DNA of 64,000 nt from Streptococcus sanguinis. GTDB lineage: Bacteria > Bacillota > Bacilli > Lactobacillales > Streptococcaceae. Positions within the stretch are counted from its first letter, which is position 1. Each line of letters starts with the position of its first letter. Below are positions 44,282 through 54,679 of the stretch, piece after piece. Below the pieces are notes generated by a model. That model was not told the DNA's origin, did not search any database, and saw nothing but the letters and a program-made list of their open reading frames with translations. The stretch lies in the NCBI RefSeq assembly GCF_900475275.1, contig NZ_LS483364.1, positions 1,798,001 to 1,862,000 of the forward strand, in the 5' to 3' direction. The translations under genes and the position numbers were made by a program.

Positions 44282-45091
44282 TCAATTCATGCGGTTGTAC
44301 TTGCTGTTGAGAGCATCTCCAAACTTGGTAAAGAGGAGAATGGTCAGAATCAGCAAAAGACAAGGGAAGACCACAATCCAAGGGGCTTCTTGGATGTAAA
44401 TTCGGCCGTCATTGATCATGGCTCCCCACTCAGGCGATGGTGCCTGAGCTCCCAACCCGACAAAGCTGAGGCCAGCGATTTCCATGATAATGGTGCTAAT
44501 ATCAAAGCTCATGGTTGTCAGAATCTGAGGAAAAAGACTGGGGAAATAATAGTTTTTCAGAGTCGTCCAAAAACTATTGCCATACATTTTCGAGGACTGG
44601 ATATAGGGTTCATTTTTCAGCTGCATGGTCATAGAGCGCATCAGGTAGGCATACTTGGTCCAGGCCGTCAAGCAGATAGCGATGAGGGTTTGCTGGAGAC
44701 CGATGCCCAAGATACTGACGATGGCAATGACCAAAATGATAGAGGGGAAAGACTGAAAAGCCGTGATAACCAGCAAGATGAACTGGTCGAATTTCCCGCC
44801 GATGAAGGCGCTGGTTACCCCAATAAAGGAGCCTACCGTCGCAATTAGCATCAGAATCATCAGGGCTGGCAGGACTGTTTCCGCACCTCCGCTCACTGCA
44901 CGCGCAAAGACAGACCGTCCTAGAGCGTCCGTTCCGAACCACTCACTGCTGCTCGGCCCTTGCAGGGCTTGGCCCAAATTGACCTTGGTTAAACTATCAC
45001 CCAAGAGATGAGGGGCCAAGGAGGATAGGATCAGAGCCAGGACGATGAGGCCGCCCAAGGCCAGGAGTTTTCGATTGATTTTCTTATCCAT
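44282..45091 (-). CDS. Second ABC importer, permease (DppC type)
   Basis: A 269-residue permease, with the signature EWFGTDALGRSVFARAVSGG and the EAA loop SSKMYGNSFWTTLKNYYFPS. It overlaps its partner permease by 8 bases and is the last gene of a six-gene operon distinct from the NikA operon, though adjacent to it. Confidence 0.82.
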   Translation of the reverse strand: MDKKINRKLLALGGLIVLALILSSLAPHLLGDSLTKVNLGQALQGPSSSEWFGTDALGRSVFARAVSGGAETVLPALMILMLIATVGSFIGVTSAFIGGKFDQFILLVITAFQSFPSIILVIAIVSILGIGLQQTLIAICLTAWTKYAYLMRSMTMQLKNEPYIQSSKMYGNSFWTTLKNYYFPSLFPQILTTMSFDISTIIMEIAGLSFVGLGAQAPSPEWGAMINDGRIYIQEAPWIVVFPCLLLILTILLFTKFGDALNSKYNRMN

Positions 45092-46079
45092 ACGAACCCT
45101 CCTTGCTTGCTTTTAATTTCTTCGTGCGCGGCAGCAGTTTGGGATTTTCCTGAGCCAGTCGGACGCGAGGATTGAGCCAAATCGTAAGCAGCTGAAAGAC
45201 TAGATTTACAGTCAAGACTCCCGCTGTGATAAAGAGGACCGCCCCCTGAATGAGGGGATAATCCCGCTTGGCGACGACTCCTATCAGCATCTTGCCGATG
45301 CCCGGCCAGGAAAAGAGATGCTCAATAATAGCCACACCGCCCAAGAGCGAGCCCAGAGAAAGGCTGACCAAGGTCAGAAGAAAGGGCAGGACATTGTAAA
45401 TCACGTCATGCAACAGGATATGCCCCTCTCGAATCCCCCGACCACGCGCACCTTCGACTTCTGGCGAATGCAGCACTTCAATCAAAGCAGTCCGCAGCTG
45501 TGGGATATAGCGAGTGGACATGATCATGGCCAGTGTCATGACTGGCAAGACTAGACCCAGCTCATTAGCCGTTGCCTGAATGGGAAGCCAGTGCAGCTGA
45601 ACAGAAAAGATCAGAATCAGGATAATCCCCATAACAAAGCTAGGAATGGCATTCAGAAAAGCCAGACCTGCCATCAAGAAGCGGTCAACCGGCTTTCCAG
45701 CATGGTAGGATGTGTAGAGAGCTGTCGGCAGGGAAATTCCCAGAGTCGCTAGCAGGGTATAAAAAGCTAGGTAGACTGTATTGGGAAAATAGAAAATCAG
45801 CTGCTCCCAGACCGAAGCTCCGGAATTATAGGTCACACCAAAGTCGCCATGGACAATCCTGCCCAGCCAGGCCAGATATTGCTCCATAAAGCTGCCATTC
45901 AGACCCATCTCTGCCCGCTTGATTTCCAGCAGTTCCTTGGTAAAAGGAATACCCTGAGCGTTGAGAATGCTCTCAGCCGGATCTCCCGGTGCTAGATAAA
46001 CCAGTAAAAAGGAGATAAAGCTGACGCAGAGCAGGATGAGGACGAATTGCAGAATAGTTTTGATAATAAATTTAATCAT
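45084..46079 (-). CDS. Second ABC importer, permease (DppB type)
   Basis: A 331-residue permease with LGLNGSFMEQ-like segment (EMGLNGSFMEQYLAWLGRIV), GDFGVTYNSG and the EAA loop ARGRGIREGHILLHDVIYNV. About six spans. It overlaps both neighbours. Substrate unknown; the class imports peptides, nickel chelates or opine metallophores. Confidence 0.82.
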   Translation of the reverse strand: MIKFIIKTILQFVLILLCVSFISFLLVYLAPGDPAESILNAQGIPFTKELLEIKRAEMGLNGSFMEQYLAWLGRIVHGDFGVTYNSGASVWEQLIFYFPNTVYLAFYTLLATLGISLPTALYTSYHAGKPVDRFLMAGLAFLNAIPSFVMGIILILIFSVQLHWLPIQATANELGLVLPVMTLAMIMSTRYIPQLRTALIEVLHSPEVEGARGRGIREGHILLHDVIYNVLPFLLTLVSLSLGSLLGGVAIIEHLFSWPGIGKMLIGVVAKRDYPLIQGAVLFITAGVLTVNLVFQLLTIWLNPRVRLAQENPKLLPRTKKLKASKEGSYG

Positions 46080-47055
46080 GCGCCTCCCTTTCAGATGTCT
46101 GGTAGCTTTCAGGCTTCTTGCTAGCTACGGCCAGCAGCACTTCGCCTTGGTGGACGACCAAGGTCGCCTTCTGGTAGAGGACCAGACCGTCTTCCTTGGC
46201 AGTCACCTTTTCTAAAATATTGCCATAAATATCACAGATTTCGCCGATGACCTGACCAGCCTGTACTGTTTGATTAGGCCGAACAAAGCACATCCAGCAG
46301 CCCGACCTCTGACAGGTCAGATAGTAGCTGTCGTCAAAGATCAGTGGCGCCTGCTTATAATAGGGCATGGTCCCTTCAAAAAGATAGCGGGCGACTTGCT
46401 TGACTGACTCTTTCATGGCCAGTACATCCTCTGGCAGACAGGTGCCGTTTTCTCCCCGCTCCAGCAGGATACTAGGCAGTCCATAATCTACCGAGGCAGC
46501 GTGATAAAGATTGCCACAGTCCTGAGATTGGTAGATAATCGGTGTCCCAGAAGCCTGCAGCATCTGATAGGACTTTTCGACCACCTCGGGATTGGCCCGT
46601 AGAGAGTAGTAACCATGCGGTGTCAGCAGTTCTTCCCGATTGCCACTGTGCAGGTCAATCAGGAAATCACTGACGCTAAAGACCTGACTCTCAATCACAG
46701 ACCGAATCTGATAGCTGAGGCTGGAAACTGGCTCCTGGTCTTGAAAAATCCTGTTTAGATTAAGGCCATCCTCAGGTACAAGCGTCGTCTCCCGAGCCCA
46801 GAAGCCACTGATATTGACTGCATGCAGGAGGAGGACAGAGCCCTGAAAGTTAAAGTCCCACTCATGCGCCAAATCCATCAGTGCCTTGACACCGACATAC
46901 TCGCAGCCATGGACTGCCGCACAGATAGTCAGCAAGGGCTGGGAGGCCTGTCCTTTGAGCAGAGTGTACTGGATAGCCAGATTATCCGTGATGGACAGAC
47001 TACCTTGGTAGCTGCTGCAGGGGGCCATAGAGTCTAGTTCTTGCTTAATCCTCAT
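46072..47055 (-). CDS. AstE/AspA-family zinc amidohydrolase in an ABC importer operon
   Basis: A 327-residue protein of the succinylglutamate desuccinylase/aspartoacylase family. The zinc site is HGCEYVG (His and Glu) near residue 48 and the distal His lies in FLIDLHSGN; the catalytic Glu region is LLERGENGT. A C-terminal beta-rich part with GEICDIYGNILEKV follows. ATG 47055 has GGAGG 6 bases upstream and overlaps the ATPase stop by 11 bases; the longer frame is rejected. Being inside the importer operon, it may cleave the imported compound. The family acts on N-acyl amino acids. Confidence 0.78.
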   Translation of the reverse strand: MRIKQELDSMAPCSSYQGSLSITDNLAIQYTLLKGQASQPLLTICAAVHGCEYVGVKALMDLAHEWDFNFQGSVLLLHAVNISGFWARETTLVPEDGLNLNRIFQDQEPVSSLSYQIRSVIESQVFSVSDFLIDLHSGNREELLTPHGYYSLRANPEVVEKSYQMLQASGTPIIYQSQDCGNLYHAASVDYGLPSILLERGENGTCLPEDVLAMKESVKQVARYLFEGTMPYYKQAPLIFDDSYYLTCQRSGCWMCFVRPNQTVQAGQVIGEICDIYGNILEKVTAKEDGLVLYQKATLVVHQGEVLLAVASKKPESYQTSEREAHD

Positions 47056-47815
47056 CTTTATCCTCCCTGTACTGACTGAGCAAGAGCTTGGTATAGTCAC
47101 TCTTGGGAGCAGAGACGACCTCTCGCATGCTGCCCTTTTCCTGCACGATTCCGTCCTTGAGGACGACCAAATCTTCCGCAAAATTGCTGACCAGTGCGAT
47201 GTCATGTGAGATGAAGAGAAAGGAGGTCTGCGAGCGTTCCTTGATATTTGCCAGCAGCTGCATGACTTCATACTGAACGGTCACATCCAGAGCACTGGTG
47301 ATTTCATCGCAGATGAGCACATCAGGATTAATCAGCAGGGCACGGGCGATGGCCGCCCGCTGGCATTCTCCTCCGCTCAGCTGATGCGGCAGCCTCTGGG
47401 CAAGCTCAGGTGTCAGACCGACCGAGGTCAACAAGTCACAGATAGCTTGCTTCCTATCTGACTGCTGCTGATAGAGAGAGAAGTTTCGACAGACCTCTTC
47501 TAGGCTCTGCTGAATGCTGCGCTTGGGATGAAAAGTCGACTGGGGCTGCTGGGCAATATACTGGACCCGAGCATAGTATTCCCTATCCTTGTAGTCATAG
47601 ACTGGTTTGCCCAGTAGGGTCAGCTTCCCTTGGTCCGGCTTTAAAAAGCGGCAGATGAGTTTGGCAATGGTACTCTTACCAGAGCCTGACTCTCCGACCA
47701 GCCCTAAAGCCTGTCCCTTTTCCAAGCTAATGTCAATATCAAATACACCGATTCTCCGCTCACCTATCTGACTGTACTCGTAGGTCAGTTGGCGACCAAC
47801 CAATACTTGATTCAT
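47045..47815 (-). CDS. Second ABC importer, ATPase (DppF type)
   Basis: A 256-residue ATPase: Walker A GESGSGKSTIAK, signature LSGGECQRAAIARALLI, Walker B VLICDEITSALDV. It overlaps the neighbouring ATPase and the amidohydrolase gene. Confidence 0.84.
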   Translation of the reverse strand: MNQVLVGRQLTYEYSQIGERRIGVFDIDISLEKGQALGLVGESGSGKSTIAKLICRFLKPDQGKLTLLGKPVYDYKDREYYARVQYIAQQPQSTFHPKRSIQQSLEEVCRNFSLYQQQSDRKQAICDLLTSVGLTPELAQRLPHQLSGGECQRAAIARALLINPDVLICDEITSALDVTVQYEVMQLLANIKERSQTSFLFISHDIALVSNFAEDLVVLKDGIVQEKGSMREVVSAPKSDYTKLLLSQYREDKDED

Positions 47816-48594
47816 AGCTGCCCCCCTTCTCTAAATGCTGCTAGCTTAGGCACGGCCTTCAGCAATTTCTGGGTGTAGGCCTGCTCAGGATGGCGAAGAA
47901 CTTGATGGGCTGGACCACTTTCGACAATCTGCCCTTCTTTCATGACGACTACTTTTTGCGCTAGATGCTCAGCCACACTGATATCATGTGTAACAAAGAG
48001 AATGGCCATTTTTTCCTCCTGATGAAGCTTGCTCAAGAGATCAAGCAGCTTCATTTTCGACAGGACATCCAGAGCGCTAGTCGGCTCATCAGCCAGCAGC
48101 AGTTTGGGCTTGCTGGCTAAAGCCAGCGCTACACCGACTAGCTGCATCATACCACCGCTGAGCTCGAAAGGATACTTATTGACGACTTTTTCAGGCAGCA
48201 GTCCCACCATCTCTAGGCATTCTTCCAAGGGACGGAGATTTGCTGCTTGCTGGCCCTGATTTTTCACCAAGTCCTGATAATGCTTTTTGATCTTACGGCG
48301 GTTATTGAAGCTGAGACTGGCATGCTGACTAATCCAGGCCACTTCTCGGCCCACAAAAGGCAGATAAATGCGATGGTCCTGGGGATGAATTTCCTGCCCC
48401 TCAAAGGTAATACTGCCCTCTGTCACTGTCAGCCCCCTAAGAGGGAGGCCCAGCAGCATCTTGAGCAGGGTAGACTTGCCACTGCCACTCTCGCCCACAA
48501 TCGAAAGGGACTCCCCCTCAGCAAGAGAGAGGGAGACCCGATCGAGAATGACTTTATCTGCTGACTGCACCAGCAGATCTTTCATTTCCAGCAT
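47812..48594 (-). CDS. Second ABC importer, ATPase (DppD type)
   Basis: A 260-residue ATPase: Walker A GESGSGKSTLLK, signature LSGGMMQLVGVALALA, Walker B LLLADEPTSALDV. It begins 3 bases after the binding-protein stop. Confidence 0.84.
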   Translation of the reverse strand: MLEMKDLLVQSADKVILDRVSLSLAEGESLSIVGESGSGKSTLLKMLLGLPLRGLTVTEGSITFEGQEIHPQDHRIYLPFVGREVAWISQHASLSFNNRRKIKKHYQDLVKNQGQQAANLRPLEECLEMVGLLPEKVVNKYPFELSGGMMQLVGVALALASKPKLLLADEPTSALDVLSKMKLLDLLSKLHQEEKMAILFVTHDISVAEHLAQKVVVMKEGQIVESGPAHQVLRHPEQAYTQKLLKAVPKLAAFREGGQL

Positions 48595-48597
48595 GTT

Positions 48598-50133
48598 TTA
48601 TTCCTTTGATAGTTTGTTGCTGACGTGATAGTAATCTGTCGGATGGGATTCCAAACCAGAGACGGACTTGTCCATCACCAGAGCGACCTTGAAGAAGCCG
48701 ATGATGGTAAAGCCGTAGTCCTTATCCATGATTTCTTGGATTTCCTTGCTGAGCTGATTGCGCTTAGCTGGATCAGTTTCAGTCGCTAACTCTTCGATTT
48801 TCTTGTCCGCTTCTGGATTGCTGTAGTGACCGATATTGGCTGTACCATTGGTCTTAACGGCACTGTTGAAGAAGGCATATGGATCACCGATAGGAGCTGC
48901 TACCACCGCGTAAGGTGTGAAGGCATAGTCCTTTTCACTGGCAACGGCACTGACTTCAACTTTCTTAATAGTCGCTTCGATTCCGACTTCCTTGAGCTGT
49001 TGCTGGCTTGCTTCTACAGCCAGCGGCATTTCAGGCAGACGAGTAAAGGACAGCAGCTCAATGCTGACTTTTTGACCGTCTTTTTCACGGTAGCCATCGC
49101 CGTCAGTATCCTTGTAGCCAGCTTCATCCAAGAGTTTTTTAGCTTTTTCTACGTCAAATTCATGGACGCTCTTTTGCAGGGCAAAGGCAAATCCTTTAGG
49201 GAAAGGGCCAACAGCTGGCACAGCTGAGCCTTTAAAGAGGGATTCAGAGTAGGTCTTCTTGTCAACCAAGGTATCTAAAGCCTGACGGAATTTGTCATCT
49301 GCTACGTAAGGATTTTCAAAGTTATAGTAGTATGCTAGGTAGCGAGAACCCTCTACTTCAGAAATTTTGTAGTTCTTATCGGAAGCATAGGTACTTAGAT
49401 TTGCATAAGGCAGGCCATAGACGGCATCGACTTCCTTAGACTTGAGGGCTGCAGAAATAGCTGTCGGATCAGAGAAGTATTTAATCTTCAGATTAGCAAC
49501 TTTTGGCTTACCATCCCAGTAGTCGTCATAAGCCTTGAGCTCTGCTCCGCTCTCAGGAGTGTACTTGGTCACCATGTAAGGTCCAGTTCCGACTGGAGCC
49601 TTGTCAGATGCGCTCTTGCCAGTCGTATCCACAATAGCGGAGTAGGGCTCTGCCAAGAGATTCGCCATGATCGGTTGCACAGCCTTTGTCTTGATGGTCA
49701 CAGTTTGACCTTCCGCAGAAATGCTGTCAATGCCCATATCTGATGCTGCCCGCTCGCTTGTCTTAATCAAGCGTTCCAGAGAAGCTTTGACCTTTTCACC
49801 GGTCATTTTTTCGCCATTTTGGAAAGTCACCTTATCCTTGAGGGTAATTTTCCACTCTAGGTCTGAGACTGCTTCGATTTTCTCAGCCAGCCAAGGTTTT
49901 ACCTCAAGTTTGTCGTCCATCTTAAAGAGGGTTTCTCCCACTCCGTAACGGACCGTGAACCAGCCATTGTATTCCGCTGCTGGATCCACATTTGCTGGAA
50001 ACTGGGTGTAGCCAATGGTTACAGTCTTACTGCCACTATCGCCAGCAGGTTCGCTGGTTTTGCTAGGGTTTACACAGGAGGCTAGGGCTAGGCCTGCCAA
50101 GGCTAAAACCATTATTTTTTTAAAATGTTTCAT
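48598..50133 (-). CDS. Second ABC importer, family 5 binding lipoprotein
   Basis: A 511-residue extracellular solute-binding lipoprotein (LAGLALASCVN lipobox). Family 5 segments are present (APVGTGPYMVTKYTPESGAE, DDYWDGKPKVANLKIKYFSD, AKKLLDEAGYKDTDGDGYRE). It lacks the NikA-type signatures of the other binding protein, so a different cargo is likely. In the 175-base gap upstream (50134-50308) I see no convincing promoter. Confidence 0.84.
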   Translation of the reverse strand: MKHFKKIMVLALAGLALASCVNPSKTSEPAGDSGSKTVTIGYTQFPANVDPAAEYNGWFTVRYGVGETLFKMDDKLEVKPWLAEKIEAVSDLEWKITLKDKVTFQNGEKMTGEKVKASLERLIKTSERAASDMGIDSISAEGQTVTIKTKAVQPIMANLLAEPYSAIVDTTGKSASDKAPVGTGPYMVTKYTPESGAELKAYDDYWDGKPKVANLKIKYFSDPTAISAALKSKEVDAVYGLPYANLSTYASDKNYKISEVEGSRYLAYYYNFENPYVADDKFRQALDTLVDKKTYSESLFKGSAVPAVGPFPKGFAFALQKSVHEFDVEKAKKLLDEAGYKDTDGDGYREKDGQKVSIELLSFTRLPEMPLAVEASQQQLKEVGIEATIKKVEVSAVASEKDYAFTPYAVVAAPIGDPYAFFNSAVKTNGTANIGHYSNPEADKKIEELATETDPAKRNQLSKEIQEIMDKDYGFTIIGFFKVALVMDKSVSGLESHPTDYYHVSNKLSKE

Positions 50134-50308
50134 AAATATTCAAATTCCTTTTCTATTTTGTAAACTACTTTAAGACGGTCTGTCCTAGTCAAATCTAAAT
50201 ACGCTTCGCTCTCTGTCTAAGGTGGTTCTATATCCTGAAGATGAGAGAGCAGACGAGTGAAAAACAAATGATTGCTCATCCTCTTTCCTCCTTGGGGATG
50301 TGCTTGTC

Positions 50309-51412
50309 TTAATCTTTTCCTTCCAGATAGCTTCGAGCATCTTCGACAAAGGCAGTTGGCAAAGCCAAGTCAGCCTGCAGCTCATCGCGATAAGCTCGGA
50401 TTACTTCTGCCTCTCGGCCGGAGACAACCTTTTCAGCCCAGTCTGGGTCTAGGAGCAGGGCCTTGCCGAGGGCAAAGAGCGGAATCCCCGCATCCAATAC
50501 TCGCTGGGCATCCTGCTTGGTCTTTATCTGACCGACACCAATCAGGGGTACTCTACCATTAATTTTTCTGATAATTTTCTGAATCACTGGCTCCGAGTCC
50601 TGAGAATCTCTGATGGACGAGCGCCAGACATCAGAGGTCGAAATATGTAGATAGTCCACCTGATGATAGATAAGCTGCTCCAGCAACTGCAGGGTATCAT
50701 AAAGCTGGATACCTGGCTCTTCAATCTCTTCTGGAGAAAAGCGGTAGCCAATCAGGAATGGGCGGTCAGCCTCTTCTTTAACTAGTTGCTTGGCTCTTTT
50801 CAGCAAGGTCTTTGGAAAGCGTAGGCGGTTGTTAAGACTGCCGCCCCACTTGTCCTGACGGACATTTGAATGAGGAGAGACAAACTGCTGAATCAGGTAG
50901 GTATTGGCTCCATGAAGCTCTACTCCATCAAAGCCAGCCCGAATCGCCCGTCTGATAGCTGACAGAAAGTCCTCTATCACCTGCTCCACCTCAGCGTTCT
51001 TGAGCGCCCTTGGCTCTGCCAAATAATCGCGCGGAGCCTTGACAGCGCTGGGTGCTACTGGCTGACCGTCAATCAAATCAGGCAGAACCATACGACCACC
51101 ATGATAGAGCTGGACAATAGCCAGAGCCCCTTGGTCCTTGATGGCCTTGGCCAGACGGCTAAGCCCCTCTACCTTATCGTCCTCGGCGCCGCTGAAGCTC
51201 TCCGCAAAGGACTTGCCTAGAGGATGGACATAGGTACTGCCAGTGATGACCATACCAACCGACCTAGACCGGCGGGCAAAAAAGTCGATATCTGCCTGAG
51301 ATACATAGCCACCGGGCTCACTAGCGCAGATGGTCATAGGCGCCAAGACAACGCGATTGCGCATGGTCTGGCCATTTTTAAAAGTAAATTTATCCTGAAT
51401 CTGTGTATTCAT
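50309..51412 (-). CDS. Old-yellow-enzyme-type flavin oxidoreductase
   Basis: A 367-residue NADH-dependent flavin oxidoreductase of the OYE family: NRVVLAPMTICASEPGGYVS, IVQLYHGGRM, GFDGVELHGANTYLIQQFVS and PLIGVGQIKTKQDAQRVLD. ATG 51412 has AGAGGTGA upstream; a longer in-frame version overlaps cobC and is rejected. The natural substrate is unknown. It is the last gene that could belong to the cob operon. Confidence 0.84.
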   Translation of the reverse strand: MNTQIQDKFTFKNGQTMRNRVVLAPMTICASEPGGYVSQADIDFFARRSRSVGMVITGSTYVHPLGKSFAESFSGAEDDKVEGLSRLAKAIKDQGALAIVQLYHGGRMVLPDLIDGQPVAPSAVKAPRDYLAEPRALKNAEVEQVIEDFLSAIRRAIRAGFDGVELHGANTYLIQQFVSPHSNVRQDKWGGSLNNRLRFPKTLLKRAKQLVKEEADRPFLIGYRFSPEEIEEPGIQLYDTLQLLEQLIYHQVDYLHISTSDVWRSSIRDSQDSEPVIQKIIRKINGRVPLIGVGQIKTKQDAQRVLDAGIPLFALGKALLLDPDWAEKVVSGREAEVIRAYRDELQADLALPTAFVEDARSYLEGKD

Positions 51413-51467
51413 CTGGTCACCTCTTTCCCAAGATAAATCCTGTTGTTTGTTTTTAAATAATAAATCC

Positions 51468-52040
51468 TTAGAGTAAGGTCGCCTGCCAAGTCTGGTCGCG
51501 CTCTTCCAAGAGCAGCACTCGTCCTTGGGGGACATCAATGTTCCAAAAAACAGCCTCTGGGTCAACCAAATGTTGGTAAATCAAGCGAAGGACTCCCAAA
51601 TGAGCGACTAGAGCCATTGACTCCTCCCTGCTATCCAGCAAGCGGTCTGTTGCTGCCCAGACTCTAGTCTTAAAGTCAGCAAAAACTTCTGCCTCAGGAG
51701 GCGTGACCTCAAAGGGAGCCTCCAACCAAGCCTGCCAGACTTCTGGAAAGGCTGCCGGAATCTCATCAGCTGTCAAGCCCTCCCATTGTCCAAAGCCCCG
51801 CTCGTCAAAGTCGGCTATGGGCTGGACTTTCCTTTCTGGAAAAGCCAGCTGGGCTGTTTCCTGCGTCCGCCTGAGACCACTGGTGTAAATCACATCAACT
51901 GGGTACTCCTGCATCAGTAGCGCCAGCTGCTTGGCGTCCGCTTGGCCTTGCCCGTTGATAGAGACGTCATGGCTGCCGTAGAAACAGCGCCTGCGGTTGT
52001 AGTCTGTCTGACCATGCCGCATCAGATACCATCTTTTCAT
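51468..52040 (-). CDS. cobC: Alpha-ribazole phosphatase CobC
   Basis: Histidine phosphatase removing the 5'-phosphate in nucleotide-loop assembly. The 190 residues start MKRWYLMRHGQTDYNRRR with the catalytic RHG motif near residue 8; ERGFGQWEGLTADEIP and VAHLGVLRLI carry the other catalytic residues. It overlaps cobS by 4 bases, which supports the cob role over a general phosphoglycerate mutase. Confidence 0.9.
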   Translation of the reverse strand: MKRWYLMRHGQTDYNRRRCFYGSHDVSINGQGQADAKQLALLMQEYPVDVIYTSGLRRTQETAQLAFPERKVQPIADFDERGFGQWEGLTADEIPAAFPEVWQAWLEAPFEVTPPEAEVFADFKTRVWAATDRLLDSREESMALVAHLGVLRLIYQHLVDPEAVFWNIDVPQGRVLLLEERDQTWQATLL

Positions 52041-52765
52041 CCTAGTACCACCAATCCTAAGAGATAGAGAAGCTGGGCAATTTCGACATAGGCCCCTATC
52101 GTATCGCCTGTGTGACCGTCAATTTTATTATAAACGAAACGACGATAGCCGATTGCTCCCAGAAATACCAAGCCGTAAGCCAGAAGACCTCTCCAGCTGA
52201 AAACCAGCAGAGACAGGAGCAAAGGCAAAAGCTGGGAAAGCAGGATATGACTAGTCTTGCTGCCACTGAAGAAATTCCCCGAGCCGCCGCCTTCTCTGGC
52301 ATAGGTCATCCGGTAGAGCTGTAAGCTGAGACCGGCCTTGCCAATCATGGTCAGACTGGCCACGATAAACCAGCGAGGCTCTGGCAGATAAGGGTAGAGA
52401 ACCAGCATCAGAGCATAGTAGAGAATGAGTGCCAGTACGCCATTGCTGCCAATCCGGCTGTCCTTCATAATCTCCATCATCCGCTCCTTCTTACGAGAGG
52501 AGAAGAGACCGTCTGCCGTATCCGCCAGAGCGTCTAAGTGAAAACCACCTGTCAGCAGAACATCGAAAGCAAGGGTCAGAACCCAAGCAATCATTCCTGG
52601 CAGAACTAGGCTCGTCAGAAAATAAAATCCTCCTGAAATCAAACCCAGCAAGAGACCAAAGAGGGTCAGAAAAGGAAGCCCCCGTCGCAGATAGGAAATA
52701 TCCACTGCCTTTGGAATCACAATCCGGCTAAAAAATTGAGTATAGATAATCAATGCCTTTATCAT
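52037..52765 (-). CDS. cobS: Cobalamin synthase CobS
   Basis: Membrane enzyme joining AdoCbl-GDP and alpha-ribazole. The 242 residues have about six spans and the family motif GGFHLDALADTADGLFSSR with its acidic cluster near residue 75, followed by MKDSRIGSNGVLALI. It overlaps both cobU and cobC by 4 bases. Confidence 0.95.
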   Translation of the reverse strand: MIKALIIYTQFFSRIVIPKAVDISYLRRGLPFLTLFGLLLGLISGGFYFLTSLVLPGMIAWVLTLAFDVLLTGGFHLDALADTADGLFSSRKKERMMEIMKDSRIGSNGVLALILYYALMLVLYPYLPEPRWFIVASLTMIGKAGLSLQLYRMTYAREGGGSGNFFSGSKTSHILLSQLLPLLLSLLVFSWRGLLAYGLVFLGAIGYRRFVYNKIDGHTGDTIGAYVEIAQLLYLLGLVVLG

Positions 52766-53346
52766 TTCAACTGCTGAGCGAGGCCGCAGATGACTAGATA
52801 AGCCTCACTCGCCTCCTTTGCAATCAGTTGGTTGATCTTGCCCTGCACATCACGAAAGAAGCGTCCTAATCTGGTCTCTGGAACAATGCCCAGTCCAACC
52901 TCGTCCGTTACAATCCAGCACTCAGCATCAGTCTGACGGATTGTAGACAAGAGCTCTTGCCATTCTTCTTCCAAGAGCTGCAGCAGGAAAGACTGCTCCT
53001 GACGGCTGAGAAAATTTTCTTCCGTCAGCTCCAGCTTGTCTGGAAAATGCTGGGCAATCAAATCAAAGAGGCGATTGCTGGTCAGAAGGGTGGCACAATC
53101 CAGCAGATAAACTGGATGTGACTGCTCTCGCAGCCAGTCCGCCAGCCCTGCATACTGCTCCTGAGTTGTCCAGGAAGCAGGCCGCCGTTCTTGGTGCAGC
53201 CGAATCCGCTCCTGCCATTCTGGATCTTCTCCTCGGGGCAGGCCAGTCGCAATATAGCAAACTCGCTCTCGGTCCGCTAGTCGCTCCTCCGCAAATGCCG
53301 ACTTACCGCTTCTGGCACCGCCTGTCACTAACACAATCTTAGCCAT
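52762..53346 (-). CDS. cobU: Adenosylcobinamide kinase/guanylyltransferase CobU
   Basis: Phosphorylates and then guanylylates adenosylcobinamide. The 194 residues include the P-loop [14 protein letters not shown] near residue 8, the [20 protein letters not shown] segment and the late [19 protein letters not shown]. It overlaps hemL by 8 bases. Confidence 0.95.
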   Translation of the reverse strand: MAKIVLVTGGARSGKSAFAEERLADRERVCYIATGLPRGEDPEWQERIRLHQERRPASWTTQEQYAGLADWLREQSHPVYLLDCATLLTSNRLFDLIAQHFPDKLELTEENFLSRQEQSFLLQLLEEEWQELLSTIRQTDAECWIVTDEVGLGIVPETRLGRFFRDVQGKINQLIAKEASEAYLVICGLAQQLK

Positions 53347-54637
53347 TTGCTTCTTCTTTCATTGGTTGAAATGCCTGCTCAAAGGCCGCCAAGGTCTGGT
53401 CTAGGTCCTCTCTAGTATGGGCACTGGACATAAAATTGGTTTCATACTGAGATGGCGCCAGATAAATGCCCTCTTCCAGCAAGAGACCGTGCAGTCTTGC
53501 AAACTGAGCATGGTCAGCCGCCTTAGAATCCTCAAAATTGCGGACTGGCTTCTGACTGAAGAAGAAGCCAAACATGGTACCTTTTGACACGACTTGCAAA
53601 TCAATACTGTACTTGTCTGCTAGATTTCGCAAGCCATCACAGAGGTAGCTTGTTTTCTCTTCAATCTCAGCAAAGAGCTCCGGTGTCAGCTGTTTCAGGG
53701 TTTCATAACCAGCCGTCATGGCGACTGGATTGCCCGACAAGGTACCAGCCTGATAGATACTGCCTAGAGGCGCTACCTGATCCATATAGATGGCCTTGCC
53801 GCCAAAGGCTGCGACTGGGAAGCCGCCACCGATAACCTTGCCCAAGCAGACCAGATCCGGCTCTGTCTGATAGAGGCCAACTGCCCCCTGATAATGAGCT
53901 CGGAAACCACTCATAACCTCATCCACGATGAAGAGAGAGCCGTATTCCTGAGTGAGGGAGCGAATAGTACTGATAAAGTCCGCATCCGCTGGAATCAAGC
54001 CCATATTGCCAGCAACTGCTTCTAAAATGACACAGGCGATATCGTCACCGTGCTTTTCGAAGCAAGTCTTGAGAGCATCTGTATCATTGTAAGGTAAGGC
54101 CAGAGTTTCCCCAGCTACCTGAGCAATGACTCCGGCAGAATCAGCAATCCCAAAGCTGGCCAAGCCTGAACCAGCCTGAACCAAAAAGGAATCGCTGTGA
54201 CCGTGATAGCAGCCGATAAATTTGACAATTTTAGAGCGCTTGGTCACCCCACGCGCTACCCGAATGGCGCTCATGGTCGCTTCCGTTCCTGAATTGACCA
54301 TCCGCATTCTTTCCATGAAAGGCAGACGCTCCTGCACCAGCTGGCCGAGAGCAATCTCTCTCGGACTCGGAGCACCAAAACTGGTCCCCTCCCAAATAGC
54401 TTCCTCAACTGCTGGCAACACATCCTTAGGAGCATGCCCCAAAATCATAGGTCCCCAAGACAGGACGTAGTCAATATAGCGGTTGCCATCGACATCATGC
54501 AGATAGGCTCCGCTGGCTTTTTCGATAAAAAGCGGATGGCCGCCCACAGCCTTAAAAGCCCTAACAGGACTGTTGACCCCGCCTGGAAAGAGCTTTTGAG
54601 CCTCTGTGAAATATTGGTTGGAATGTTCTCTCTTCAA
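53339..54637 (-). CDS. hemL: Glutamate-1-semialdehyde 2,1-aminomutase HemL
   Basis: PLP enzyme of the C5 pathway making 5-aminolevulinate. The 432 residues contain [30 protein letters not shown] and the PLP-lysine region [18 protein letters not shown]. Here it feeds uroporphyrinogen III to cobalamin; no downstream haem genes are present in the window. Confidence 0.95.
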   Translation of the reverse strand: MKREHSNQYFTEAQKLFPGGVNSPVRAFKAVGGHPLFIEKASGAYLHDVDGNRYIDYVLSWGPMILGHAPKDVLPAVEEAIWEGTSFGAPSPREIALGQLVQERLPFMERMRMVNSGTEATMSAIRVARGVTKRSKIVKFIGCYHGHSDSFLVQAGSGLASFGIADSAGVIAQVAGETLALPYNDTDALKTCFEKHGDDIACVILEAVAGNMGLIPADADFISTIRSLTQEYGSLFIVDEVMSGFRAHYQGAVGLYQTEPDLVCLGKVIGGGFPVAAFGGKAIYMDQVAPLGSIYQAGTLSGNPVAMTAGYETLKQLTPELFAEIEEKTSYLCDGLRNLADKYSIDLQVVSKGTMFGFFFSQKPVRNFEDSKAADHAQFARLHGLLLEEGIYLAPSQYETNFMSSAHTREDLDQTLAAFEQAFQPMKEEANG

Positions 54638-54679
54638 GTTCGTCCTCCTTATTTAGAAAACTGCTGTTTTCCGCAGTCT

